A stretch of 64,000 nucleotides of DNA from an uncultured Succinivibrionaceae bacterium (GTDB lineage: Bacteria > Pseudomonadota > Gammaproteobacteria > Enterobacterales > Succinivibrionaceae), in the NCBI GenBank assembly GCA_944389865.1, contig CALXNX010000003.1:1-64000 (forward strand), given 5' to 3'. How positions within the stretch are numbered: position 1 is the first letter of the stretch; every line of letters begins with the position of its first letter. The position numbers and the translations under genes are program-made. Positions 18,462 to 26,297 of the stretch are shown piece after piece. Under the pieces are notes generated by a model that saw nothing but the letters and a program-made list of their open reading frames with translations, did not search any database and had not been told where the DNA came from.

Positions 18462-20819
18462 GTGAAATTTACACAAAAATTATATCACTCTCTGCTGCAC
18501 TCATTAAACGTATTGTGCGTGCGCCTGGTCTTCTGCCTCTATGCTGAGGATGCCGACCTGTTCAGCCGCAATCAATTCTGCGATTTTATTAAAAGCAAAG
18601 ATCCGGACTATATCCGCAGATACCTCTTTGCTTTATTTGAAACGCTCAACACCAAAATTGTTGATCGCAGTCCTTATCTGGAGCGCGAGCTGCAGGCTTT
18701 TCCTTACGTCAACGGCTCATTATTTGCTGACATCCCGCTGGAGATCCCGACTTTTACCGAGGAGATTAAGCATATCCTCACCGTGGAGGCCGGCGAGCAG
18801 TTTGACTGGAGTCAAATTAATCCCACCATTTTCGGCTCCATCTTTGAGGCTACCCTAAATCCGCAGACCCGCCGCTCCGGAGGCATGCATTACACCTCAC
18901 TGGAAAATATACACCGCGTCATAGATCCCTTATTTTTAGACTCACTCAAAGCTGAATTTAAGCAGCTGCAGAAGCAAATTTACCGCACCGACAAACAGCG
19001 CGACGCCAAGGGCGGCCGCAGCCGGTACGGTCTGCTGCGCTCAGAGCTGCAGGCTCTGAATAATTTTCAAAATAAACTGGCAGGCCTCAAATTCTTAGAT
19101 CCGGCCTGCGGATCCGGCAACTTCCTGACTGAGACTTATCTTGCTCTGCGCAGTTTAGAAAATCAGGTGCTGGCGCTCAAAGGTCCTCAGGATTTGTTTG
19201 CCGACGAAATCATCAAAGTAAAAATTGAGAATTTTTACGGCATCGAAATTAACGACTTTGCCGTCTCCGTGGCTAAAACCGCTCTATGGATAGCAGAGGG
19301 GCAGATGATGCAGCGCACGCAATCCATTGTAAAGGAGCCCATCAGCTTCCTGCACTTGAACAGTTATCCGCAGATAGTAGAGGCCAGCGCCCCGACGCTT
19401 GACTGGCTGTCCTTAACTGACGGCAAGCTCTTTGACTACATTATGAGTAATCCGCCTTTTGTAGGATACGGTATGCAGGACGAGCGTCAGAAACAAGAAA
19501 TGCTCACAGTCTATCAGAATGAAAACTGCCGCAGCTATCCGCGCGCCGGCAAAATAGACTATGCCGCCTGCTGGTTTTTTAAGGCAGCTGAACTGATGCA
19601 CCGCTGCCCTGGGATTAAAACAGCCTTTGTCGCCACCAACAGCATTACACAGGGCGATCAGACTGCAGCGGTATGGCAGCCTTTGTTTGAACGCTTCAGC
19701 ATCCACATTGATTTTGCCTATCAGACCTTTAAGTGGGAAAGCGAGAGCTTGGATCAAGCCGCTGTACACGTCATCATTGCAGGCTTCAGCTGCGGTGCAG
19801 CGCCTAAGGTAAAGACCATTTACACTGCAAAAAAAAAGATCAGCACATACAACATCAGTCCATATCTGCGTCCTGAGCCTACGGTGTTCATCAGCAGCCG
19901 CAGCAAGCCGCTGTGCCAGGTGCCGGAGATGACTGCCGGCAATCGTCCGGCAGACGGCGGACATTTAATCATTGAGGCTGAGGACTATCAGGAATTTGCA
20001 ACAAAAGAGCCGCAGGCGCTGCCCTTTATCAAAAAACTTACCGGTGCACGCGAATACATCAATAATATTCCGCGCTGGTGCTTATGGCTGGTGGATGTCA
20101 GCCCGGCGCAAATCAGAAAGCTGCCGCTGGTGCGCCGCCGCGTTGAGCTGTGCAGGCAGGATCGTTTAGCCGGAGCCCTGGATCGGCAGAAATTAGCAGA
20201 GACCCCGGCCTTGTTCCGAGAGACTTTAAATCCGGAACATTACATTTTAATCCCCTACACCTCCTCGGAAAACCGCGAATATATTCCGCTGGGCTTTTTA
20301 GATAAGGACACAATCCCTACAGATTCAGCCAGCATCATCATCGATGCCGGAATGTACGAATTTGCCGTCTTAAGCTCCTCTGTACACATGACCTGGATAC
20401 GCGCAGTGGCTGGACGGCTTAAAAGCGATTTCCGCTATTCTAAGGATATTGTGTATAACAATTTCCCCTGGCCGCAGGATCTGGATGCAGCGCTTAAAAC
20501 GCAGATTGAGCAGGCCGGCGCTGCCATTATAGAGGCTCGGAAGCAGTACCCCGACTCATCTCTTGCCGATCTGTACGATAAAACCGTGATGCCGCCGGTG
20601 CTGCACAAGGCCCATCAGCACAACGACGCGCTGGTGCTTAAGGCCTACGGTCTGCCCGCTGACGCCGAACCTGCAGAGATCCTGTCTGTGCTGCTTACGC
20701 AGTATCAAACCCTAAGTACAGGGGCAAAGAGAGCTATCGATACCGCCGCAGCAGATAAAAGTGCAGATCAAAACAAGAAAACCACTCAAATCCCAACTAA
20801 GGAGAACAAACAATGCTGA
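18462..20819 (+). CDS. Methyltransferase/recognition part of the split MmeI-like enzyme
   Basis: Carries the gamma-class adenine-methyltransferase and target-recognition domains of a type IIL enzyme. Residues 14-34 (HSLNVLCVRLVFCLYAEDADLF) resume family homology. SAM motif I is LDPACGSGNF (212-221) and the catalytic motif IV is SNPPF (329-333). PYVNGSLF, IFGSIFEA and GMHYTSLENI are typical of MmeI relatives, and a recognition domain follows to about 740. The first 11 codons, from GTG 18462, come from the right end of the inserted element, so the frame is open from the IS into the methylase. A possible IS-borne promoter is TTGAAA (18426-18431) with TAATAT (18450-18455). It may act as a stand-alone methylase or be unexpressed; sequence cannot decide. 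Confidence 0.85.
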   Translation: MKFTQKLYHSLLHSLNVLCVRLVFCLYAEDADLFSRNQFCDFIKSKDPDYIRRYLFALFETLNTKIVDRSPYLERELQAFPYVNGSLFADIPLEIPTFTEEIKHILTVEAGEQFDWSQINPTIFGSIFEATLNPQTRRSGGMHYTSLENIHRVIDPLFLDSLKAEFKQLQKQIYRTDKQRDAKGGRSRYGLLRSELQALNNFQNKLAGLKFLDPACGSGNFLTETYLALRSLENQVLALKGPQDLFADEIIKVKIENFYGIEINDFAVSVAKTALWIAEGQMMQRTQSIVKEPISFLHLNSYPQIVEASAPTLDWLSLTDGKLFDYIMSNPPFVGYGMQDERQKQEMLTVYQNENCRSYPRAGKIDYAACWFFKAAELMHRCPGIKTAFVATNSITQGDQTAAVWQPLFERFSIHIDFAYQTFKWESESLDQAAVHVIIAGFSCGAAPKVKTIYTAKKKISTYNISPYLRPEPTVFISSRSKPLCQVPEMTAGNRPADGGHLIIEAEDYQEFATKEPQALPFIKKLTGAREYINNIPRWCLWLVDVSPAQIRKLPLVRRRVELCRQDRLAGALDRQKLAETPALFRETLNPEHYILIPYTSSENREYIPLGFLDKDTIPTDSASIIIDAGMYEFAVLSSSVHMTWIRAVAGRLKSDFRYSKDIVYNNFPWPQDLDAALKTQIEQAGAAIIEARKQYPDSSLADLYDKTVMPPVLHKAHQHNDALVLKAYGLPADAEPAEILSVLLTQYQTLSTGAKRAIDTAAADKSADQNKKTTQIPTKENKQC

Positions 20820-21289
20820 AAATATATCGTCTGAAGCTAAAACCAGAAAAGCGCTGCACTAAGCGCCGGATATCAGGTCCCAGCGCCGCGCTGCTGCCTG
20901 TTGTACTCATGAGCGTCCTTCTGCTTAATGCCTGCGTCAGCGCTGAAGATCAGGTCGCAGCGAACAGCGTCATCACCGCACTGCCGCAGGAAGTACAGGG
21001 CTGTACCTTTTTGGGCAATGTAGACAGCCGCTCGCGCGCCTCCATTGGACCGGCCCGCTTTGAGCTCAAGCTGCAGACCGCAGCTTTAGGCGGCACCCAT
21101 TTAGTGGAGACTTTAGCTTTCCCGCAGCTGATGGGAGCAGGCTGGGATTTCGGTACGGTCCTGTCAGGCCGCGCTTACCGCTGCCCGGAGGGTTTAGGTC
21201 CCAAGGTCGAAAAGCCGCAGGCGCGTCTGTCATCCCCGGAACTGCCTACGCCACCCTCAGTGAACATGGGGGATGACGACTGGCTTTAG
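20813..21289 (+). CDS. Small DUF4156-like lipoprotein
   Basis: 158 residues with a long basic N-terminus, hydrophobic stretch and lipobox LLLNAC (Cys41). The mature part has a pattern I associate with DUF4156/YjeI proteins: QGCTFLGNVDSRSR, AALGGTHLVETL, and SGRAYRCPEG near the end. Function unknown. The ATG overlaps the end of the methylase gene by 7 bp and has a strong AAGGAG upstream. It converges on glnE. Its last 25 codons (QARLSSPELP...GDDDWL) are duplicated at 21873-21950, which marks it as the native neighbour of glnE before the duplication. Confidence 0.7.
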   Translation: MLKIYRLKLKPEKRCTKRRISGPSAALLPVVLMSVLLLNACVSAEDQVAANSVITALPQEVQGCTFLGNVDSRSRASIGPARFELKLQTAALGGTHLVETLAFPQLMGAGWDFGTVLSGRAYRCPEGLGPKVEKPQARLSSPELPTPPSVNMGDDDWL

Positions 21290-21500
21290 CTTGTTCTGCG
21301 GCGCTGTAAGCGCGGACCGCTGAAGATCACATTCCAGATCTTCTCAACGGCCGCGCACTCCCGGGGCCGATCTGCCACTGCCGCAATGCGCGGCAGATTG
21401 GTCATTAAGACGCACTTACAGCAGCCACGCACGGTGAGGCAAGGCTCTTTTAACACTGCGCACCATGCTCGGTAAAGATGTTAAGATGCGCGCATTCATT
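21213..21500. repeat. Direct repeat copy 1 (lipoprotein 3' end plus glnE 3' relic)
   Basis: 288 bp that recur at exactly +660 (21873-22160). Over the first clear 110 bp about six of seven bases match by eye. This copy is continuous with the intact lipoprotein gene but holds only a relic of the glnE 3' end. Confidence 0.85.
21300..21500 (-). pseudogene. Relic of the glnE 3' end
   Basis: Minus-strand sequence matching the last about 64 codons of glnE (21966-22160), with many substitutions and small indels that break the frame; the glnE stop codon itself is lost (GGACCGCGCTTAC instead of GGACCGCACTGA). It has no start and is non-coding now. Confidence 0.8.
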
Positions 21501-21502
21501 GC

Positions 21503-21564
21503 TTACCTGAAAATATCAGCATGAGAGCCCAAACGCGCCAAAGGTTAAAATTAACAAGTCATCA
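21503..21564 (-). pseudogene. C-terminal remnant of a RelE/YafQ-type toxin
   Basis: Immediately after the antitoxin stop the minus strand reads DDLLILT, then after a one-base shift LARLGSHADIFR followed by TAA (21503-21505). Joined, this matches the end of YafQ/RelE mRNA interferases (pattern ...LxLxRxGTHSDLF). The shift is explained by one extra T in TTT at 21540-21542. Only about 20 codons survive; the catalytic body is deleted, so no active toxin is made here. Confidence 0.65.
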
Positions 21565-21840
21565 TCATTTTGAGAGCTCTTTGAAAAGATCTTCCATATT
21601 ATTATAGCTGGGGACAGATGGATCTTTTTCAATTCGCTCTGCTTCAAGCATGGCCTTTACAGTCTCAGCATTAGGATTAATCTCAAACGGAATCCCCCCT
21701 GCGCGCAGAGCCTGCCGAACAAAAATATTAAAAGCTGTGCTTATATCTAATCCCAGCTCATTGAAAAGGCGCTCAGCCTTTTCTTTCACATCCGAATCCA
21801 TCCTGATGGTAATGTTAGATGTATGTGCTGAAAGTGTCAT
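21565..21840 (-). CDS. RelB/DinJ-family antitoxin without its toxin
   Basis: 91-residue antitoxin with the ribbon-helix-helix N-terminus of DinJ/RelB (NITIRMDSDVKEKAERLFNELGLDISTAFNIFVRQAL at about 9-45; IPFEI at 50-54) and an acidic C-terminal arm. Such proteins neutralise a RelE/YafQ ribonuclease and repress their own promoter. ATG 21840 has AGGAG upstream on the minus strand. The downstream toxin is reduced to a short tail, so the antitoxin is an orphan that could act as an anti-addiction module or on another locus's toxin. The cassette sits exactly between two 288-bp repeats. Confidence 0.88.
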   Translation of the reverse strand: MTLSAHTSNITIRMDSDVKEKAERLFNELGLDISTAFNIFVRQALRAGGIPFEINPNAETVKAMLEAERIEKDPSVPSYNNMEDLFKELSK

Positions 21841-21872
21841 TCAGCCTCTCCTGTTTTTATATGTGCAGGAGC

Positions 21873-22160
21873 AGCCGCAGGCGCGTCTGCCCTCCCCGGA
21901 ACTGCCCACTCGCTGTCAGTGAACATGGGGGATGATGACTGGATTTAACCGCTCCTGCGGTGCTGTCAGTGCGGTCCGCTGAAGATCACATCCCAGATCT
22001 TCTCGACGGCTGCGCACTCCGGCGGACGATCTTCCACTGCCACAATGCGCGGCAGATTGGCCAGTGAGACCCGGTGATAGTAGCCGCGGATGGCAAGGTA
22101 TGCCTCTTTCAACACCTGCGCATCATGCTCGGTGAGGATGTTAAGGCGTGCACACTCATC
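21873..22160. repeat. Direct repeat copy 2 (lipoprotein 3' relic plus intact glnE 3' end)
   Basis: Second copy of the 288-bp repeat. Here the glnE part is intact and coding, while the lipoprotein tail is a relic (shifted frame between the PELPT and the SVNMGDDDW parts). Confidence 0.85.
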
Positions 22161-24872
22161 TAAAATACGCACATTATCCGACCACAGCACCATGTTGGAG
22201 TATTTAGGCGCATAGCGTAAAAGCAGATACTGCGAGATAAATTCCACATCCACCATGGCTCCATGGCCCTGCTTTAAGTCAAATAAGGTAGCCGACGAGC
22301 GGTCTAAATGCTGGCGCATCTTATTGCGCATGGCCAGCACATCTTCTTTGAGCTTCTGTTCATCGCGCGGCATGCGCAGCACTTCATCGCGTATTTGATT
22401 GAAGCGGTCAATCACGCTCTTGGAGCCTGCCAAAGGACGCGCCCGCACTAAGGCCTGATGCTCCCAGGTCCAGGCGCGGTTTTTCTGATAATCCTCAAAG
22501 CCGTCCAAATCGGCTACCAGCATGCCCGCATCACCGTCAGGACGCAGGCGCATATCCAGATCGTAGAGGACACCGCCCGTCATGCGCGTCACCGATAAAT
22601 GCAGCAGCCGCTGCACTAATTTCTGGTAGAAGAGCGCAACCGGCACGCTGTGGGCTCCCTCCGTCATGCCCTCATTGACCTCGCGCACAAAGACCATGTC
22701 AAGGTCTGACTTATACCCCAGCTCAATGCCGCCCAGCTTGCCGTAACCGATGACAGCCAGCCCAGGATCCTGCGCCGAGCGTCCCGGCGGACAGCCTAAA
22801 CGCTCCACAGTCTGCTGCCAGGCCAGGATCAGCATCTGCCGAATTAAGGCTTCAGCAAGCCAGGTTAGACAGTCGCTGATCTTCATTAAAGGGAGGCTTT
22901 CAGAGCGATCGGACATGGCGATGCGCAGCACATTGATCTTTTTGAAGAGGCGCAGCGCTTCCATCTGCTCCTCCAAGTCGTCAGGCTCAATGCGCATCAA
23001 GGTTTCGCGCAGGGCAGCGAGGTATTCCTCAGGCTTCGGCGGGGCCTTTAAATACTGCGGGGCAATGAGCTCATCGAGCAGGATCGGATGCGCCGCAATT
23101 AAGGCCGACGCAAAGGCATTTTCGTTTAACAGCGTAATGAGCCGCTCTAAAGCCGGCTCATTTTCAGTTAACAGCTGCAGGTACGTGGTGCGCAGGGCCA
23201 CCTTTTCAATGAGGCCAGCAGCTTTTAAGAAAAGATCCGCTCCATTGTCATACTGCGCGCAGCGGCGTATGACCTTGGGCATCAGGCGGCGCAGCGTATC
23301 GCGGCCGTTGGGGCCTACCGGCTGATGCGAGAGGCTGCGCTGCAGCGTCACGATAGCCTGCGCAAAGGGCATGGCCTGACTTTCATCCTTAAGCAGCGGA
23401 CGGACAAACTCAGCCACCTCTTTGGGCTCCGGGCTGATTTCCCACAAATCCATATCGGCAGTGTTCTCAGGCGCAGTGCCGGACTCAGGCTCAGGATCAT
23501 TAATGACCTTGCAGAACTCCTCATGCACCTCAGCCATTACGGCGGCGAGTTCCTCCTTTAATGCAGCGTAGGAAGGTTTGTTCATGGCAAGGGCAAGACG
23601 CAGCTGATCGCGCTCGCGCTCCGGCAGGGTCTGCGTCTGCTGATCGGCCAGCTCCTGCAGCGAGTTTTCCAAACGGCGCAGATAGACGTAGTCTTCATCA
23701 AGCTTAGCGCAGACATCGGCAGGCAGCAGATTTAAAGCCGGCAGGAAGCGCAGGGTCTTGCGCAGGGAGCGCTCCTGCAGCTCCTGATAGCGGCCGCCGC
23801 GCATCAGTTCAAAGACCTGAGCGATAAACTCCACCTCGCGGATGCCGCCAGAGCCCAGTTTGAAGTTATTATCGAGCTTGCGGCGGCGCACTTCAGTGGC
23901 GATGACATGCTTTAATTTGCGCAGCGATTCAATGGCGCTGAAATCAATATAGCGTCGATAGACGAAGGGCCGGAGCATATCGATAAGCTCATCGCCAAAG
24001 GGCTGCCAGAGGTGAAAATCTCCGAGGAGCTTGGCCTTGACTAAGGCGTAGCGCTCCCAGGTACGGCCCTGGGTTTCGTAATAAACCGCTAAGGCGTCAA
24101 AACTGCTTACTAAGGATCCGGCATCCCCGAAGGGGCGCAGGCGCAGATCGATGCGGTAGCAGCAGCCGTCTGCGGTGGTATCGGACAAAAGATTGGACAA
24201 GCGCTGCACTACGCGGGTGAAAAATTCCTGATGGGTCAGCGAGCGGGTGCCGCCCTTAGTTTCGCCGTCATACGGATAACAGCAGATCAGATCGATATCC
24301 GAGGAGAAATTAAGCTCGCCGCCGCCCAGTTTGCCCATCCCCAGGATCAGCAGCGGCATCGGTCTGCCCTCTGCAGTTAAGGCATCGCCGAAGGCCGGGA
24401 CTAAGGAAGCGCGCACCACGTCCACGAGGCGCATCACAATCTCCTCAGCCAGATTGGAAAGGCTGACAAAGATTTCTTCGATATCGGCCCTGCCCGTCAG
24501 ATCGCGCCAGGCAATCGGCACCATGCGGGTGCGGCGCAGGATGCGCAGACGCTTTTTAAGCTCATTATCATTAAGCCCCATGGGCATGGCATCGAGCACT
24601 GCCTGCTGATGATCAAGAAGCAGCCCGGGATCGGTCAAAGCCCCGGCTTTAATCAGGGCGGCACACTCCCTGGGGTACTGAATTAAAGTCTTGGCAATAA
24701 AGTCGGACATGCCTAAGACATAATGCAGATCAGGGGCGTTGGCAAAAACTTCCTGACACTCCTCAGGTGCGCGCTTTAAGCGCTCAGCATAGCGTACAGC
24801 TTCTTCCTCTAAAAGGGGCGGAAGCGCAGGCAGCGGGTGCTGCGGGAAAATCGACCAGCGGGGCTGCAGCAT
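21966..24872 (-). CDS. glnE: Bifunctional glutamine synthetase adenylyltransferase/adenylyl-removing enzyme
   Basis: Adds or removes AMP on glutamine synthetase in response to PII, controlling nitrogen assimilation. The 968-residue protein has two nucleotidyltransferase domains. The N-terminal adenylyl-removing one has GMGKLGGGELNFSSDIDLI (about 175-195). The C-terminal adenylylating one has GYGKLGGIELGYKSDLDMV (about 705-725). Helical linker domains lie between and after them, including IREVEFIAQVFELMRGG and the late MVDVEFISQYLLL. Length is normal. It follows ygiF by 6 bp in the conserved ygiF-glnE order. Its 3' end was the substrate of the local duplication but is intact. Confidence 0.96.
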   Translation of the reverse strand: MLQPRWSIFPQHPLPALPPLLEEEAVRYAERLKRAPEECQEVFANAPDLHYVLGMSDFIAKTLIQYPRECAALIKAGALTDPGLLLDHQQAVLDAMPMGLNDNELKKRLRILRRTRMVPIAWRDLTGRADIEEIFVSLSNLAEEIVMRLVDVVRASLVPAFGDALTAEGRPMPLLILGMGKLGGGELNFSSDIDLICCYPYDGETKGGTRSLTHQEFFTRVVQRLSNLLSDTTADGCCYRIDLRLRPFGDAGSLVSSFDALAVYYETQGRTWERYALVKAKLLGDFHLWQPFGDELIDMLRPFVYRRYIDFSAIESLRKLKHVIATEVRRRKLDNNFKLGSGGIREVEFIAQVFELMRGGRYQELQERSLRKTLRFLPALNLLPADVCAKLDEDYVYLRRLENSLQELADQQTQTLPERERDQLRLALAMNKPSYAALKEELAAVMAEVHEEFCKVINDPEPESGTAPENTADMDLWEISPEPKEVAEFVRPLLKDESQAMPFAQAIVTLQRSLSHQPVGPNGRDTLRRLMPKVIRRCAQYDNGADLFLKAAGLIEKVALRTTYLQLLTENEPALERLITLLNENAFASALIAAHPILLDELIAPQYLKAPPKPEEYLAALRETLMRIEPDDLEEQMEALRLFKKINVLRIAMSDRSESLPLMKISDCLTWLAEALIRQMLILAWQQTVERLGCPPGRSAQDPGLAVIGYGKLGGIELGYKSDLDMVFVREVNEGMTEGAHSVPVALFYQKLVQRLLHLSVTRMTGGVLYDLDMRLRPDGDAGMLVADLDGFEDYQKNRAWTWEHQALVRARPLAGSKSVIDRFNQIRDEVLRMPRDEQKLKEDVLAMRNKMRQHLDRSSATLFDLKQGHGAMVDVEFISQYLLLRYAPKYSNMVLWSDNVRILDECARLNILTEHDAQVLKEAYLAIRGYYHRVSLANLPRIVAVEDRPPECAAVEKIWDVIFSGPH

Positions 24873-24878
24873 GGATTT

Positions 24879-25994
24879 CTAAGCCTTTTGATTAACAGTT
24901 TTTACGGTTTGCAGCTTTAATAATAAGGCACGCAGATGCAACGGTAAACTGTAGGCCTGAGTTTTCGTGATGCGCCGGCGCAGACGCTGGGCATCTGCGC
25001 TTAAATCATAGTCCTGATCCTGCAGGGTCAAAGGCAGAACGCGGCTTTCCAGTTTCTCTGCATACCGGGCAAGTTTCTTCAAAGTGCGCTTAATGTGCTT
25101 GGCGTCAGCTTTCAACTCCCGGCAGGACTCGGAGTCATTGACATTATCGTCATTAAGCGCCTCGGTAAGCACACAGCCGCAGGCGCGGCGCAGATTTTTT
25201 AAGGCCGCCGTCATATAACCTAAATAGAGCGGATTTAACTGCACTAAGAAGAGACCCAATAAGGTCTCAAAGCTCTTTAAATTAACCGTTAAATAGGCAG
25301 CTGCACTAAGGGCGCGGCGCTTGGGGAGTTCAATGGCACTGCGCTCGGCAGCTCCCATTAAAAGGGCCGCACGGTGCATCTTGGAAAAGGGCTCCAGGGT
25401 AAGCGGCACGCCGGCATTCCCCAAGCCGCGCACCACCTCGTCAAATAAAGGAATGAGCTCAGCACTGTCGCTCGGTCCCTCTTTGAGCTCAATTTCCAGC
25501 TCCAGGATAGGAGCTTTGATGCCCGAGGCCTTAATAAAGCCTTCATCTACAGCAATTTCAAACTTAGCGCCTTTGTATTTAAGGTCATAACAGGTGCGCT
25601 TAAAGTCGATGGCGCACTGCTTCACTAAATTCTGCTGCAGGGCTGCGACATCGGTCCCCTCCGGGAACGCATCGTCAGGGAATAAGGACAGATCAGGGAT
25701 CTTGAGGCCGCCCGGCAGACTGACGTTATATTCCTGACGGGCATGAACGCCTGCCAGGGCCGCGCCTTTTACCTTTAAGGTCTGCTCCTGATAGCTCTGA
25801 GCTTTACGGATGCGCAGGCCGGCCTTTAAGGCAAATAAAGCTCTCTGCGGAGTATCAAAATAAGTATTGGATAATGTATCCTTACGCGGGGCGCTGACCT
25901 CCCCTAAGGACTGTAACGCCGTCTTCAGCTGCGGGCAGGGCTTTAATAAGCCGAGCTTAACTTCAATCTCACAATTCATGGCCTGAGCACTCAT
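24879..25994 (-). CDS. ygiF: Inorganic triphosphatase, CYTH-CHAD type (YgiF)
   Basis: Hydrolyses inorganic tripolyphosphate in a CYTH tunnel fold. The 371-residue product has the CYTH signature EIEVKL (E9, E11, K13), conserved basic and acidic strands (TYFDTPQRAL, GLRIRKA, EIAVDEGFI, ILELEIELKEG), and a C-terminal CHAD-like helical region rich in basic residues. Start ATG 25994 has GAGGA 8-9 nt upstream; 34 more codons are open upstream but are low in family character. Synteny (ygiM divergent, glnE downstream) matches E. coli and supports the call. Confidence 0.88.
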   Translation of the reverse strand: MSAQAMNCEIEVKLGLLKPCPQLKTALQSLGEVSAPRKDTLSNTYFDTPQRALFALKAGLRIRKAQSYQEQTLKVKGAALAGVHARQEYNVSLPGGLKIPDLSLFPDDAFPEGTDVAALQQNLVKQCAIDFKRTCYDLKYKGAKFEIAVDEGFIKASGIKAPILELEIELKEGPSDSAELIPLFDEVVRGLGNAGVPLTLEPFSKMHRAALLMGAAERSAIELPKRRALSAAAYLTVNLKSFETLLGLFLVQLNPLYLGYMTAALKNLRRACGCVLTEALNDDNVNDSESCRELKADAKHIKRTLKKLARYAEKLESRVLPLTLQDQDYDLSADAQRLRRRITKTQAYSLPLHLRALLLKLQTVKTVNQKA

Positions 25995-26297
25995 CTTAGC
26001 TTCCTCAATCTCAAGAAAATATCCAGCGGCCGCCGCTGCCGGGGCTGTCTGCACAGCCCGCCGCAGCATCAGCTGCAACGGTAAAGAACATATCATGCAG
26101 ACGTAAACTCTAAATAAAGTCTAAAGCCTGCCGAGACAAAAAACACGTTTTTTACGTTAAGAAAACGTTAAGAAAAAGTAAAGCCTCCAGCCGCCGCTCC
26201 TGCTCCCGCCGGCCACAGCTGCAGCAGATGCTGCTGCAGCGGATCCCATGCGGCGTGCTAAGATCTGCCCCAGCGAATTTTCTTAATAAGGATAAGT
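25995..26297. promoter_or_regulatory. Divergent region between ygiF and ygiM
   Basis: 303 bp without a gene. It holds a tandem repeat of ACGTTAAGAAA (about 26153-26175) and a perfect 10-bp hairpin GCTGCAGCAG (26218-26227), loop ATG, CTGCTGCAGC (26231-26240). A possible ygiM -10 (TGCTAAGAT) is near 26258-26266, and AAGGA lies ahead of the ATG. Confidence 0.4.

Larger units (their letters stand above)
17128..18494 (+). mobile_element. IS256-family insertion sequence
   Basis: About 1.37 kb, bounded by the direct repeat CTGCACT (17121-17127 and 18495-18501). Imperfect terminal inverted repeats are seen: 17129-17152 (GAGTGAAAG...TTTTGTGTAAAC) against the complement of 18466-18490. The left end carries a terminator (17162-17185) that shields the transposase from outside transcription. 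IS256 elements usually duplicate 8-9 bp; only 7 bp match here, so one copy has probably changed. It interrupts an MmeI-like gene. Confidence 0.85.

Noticed and set aside
26218-26240. CTGCAG palindrome as an operator for ygiM
   Set aside because: CTGCAG-type runs are common in this GC-rich, Gln/Leu-rich genome; only the hairpin itself is supported.
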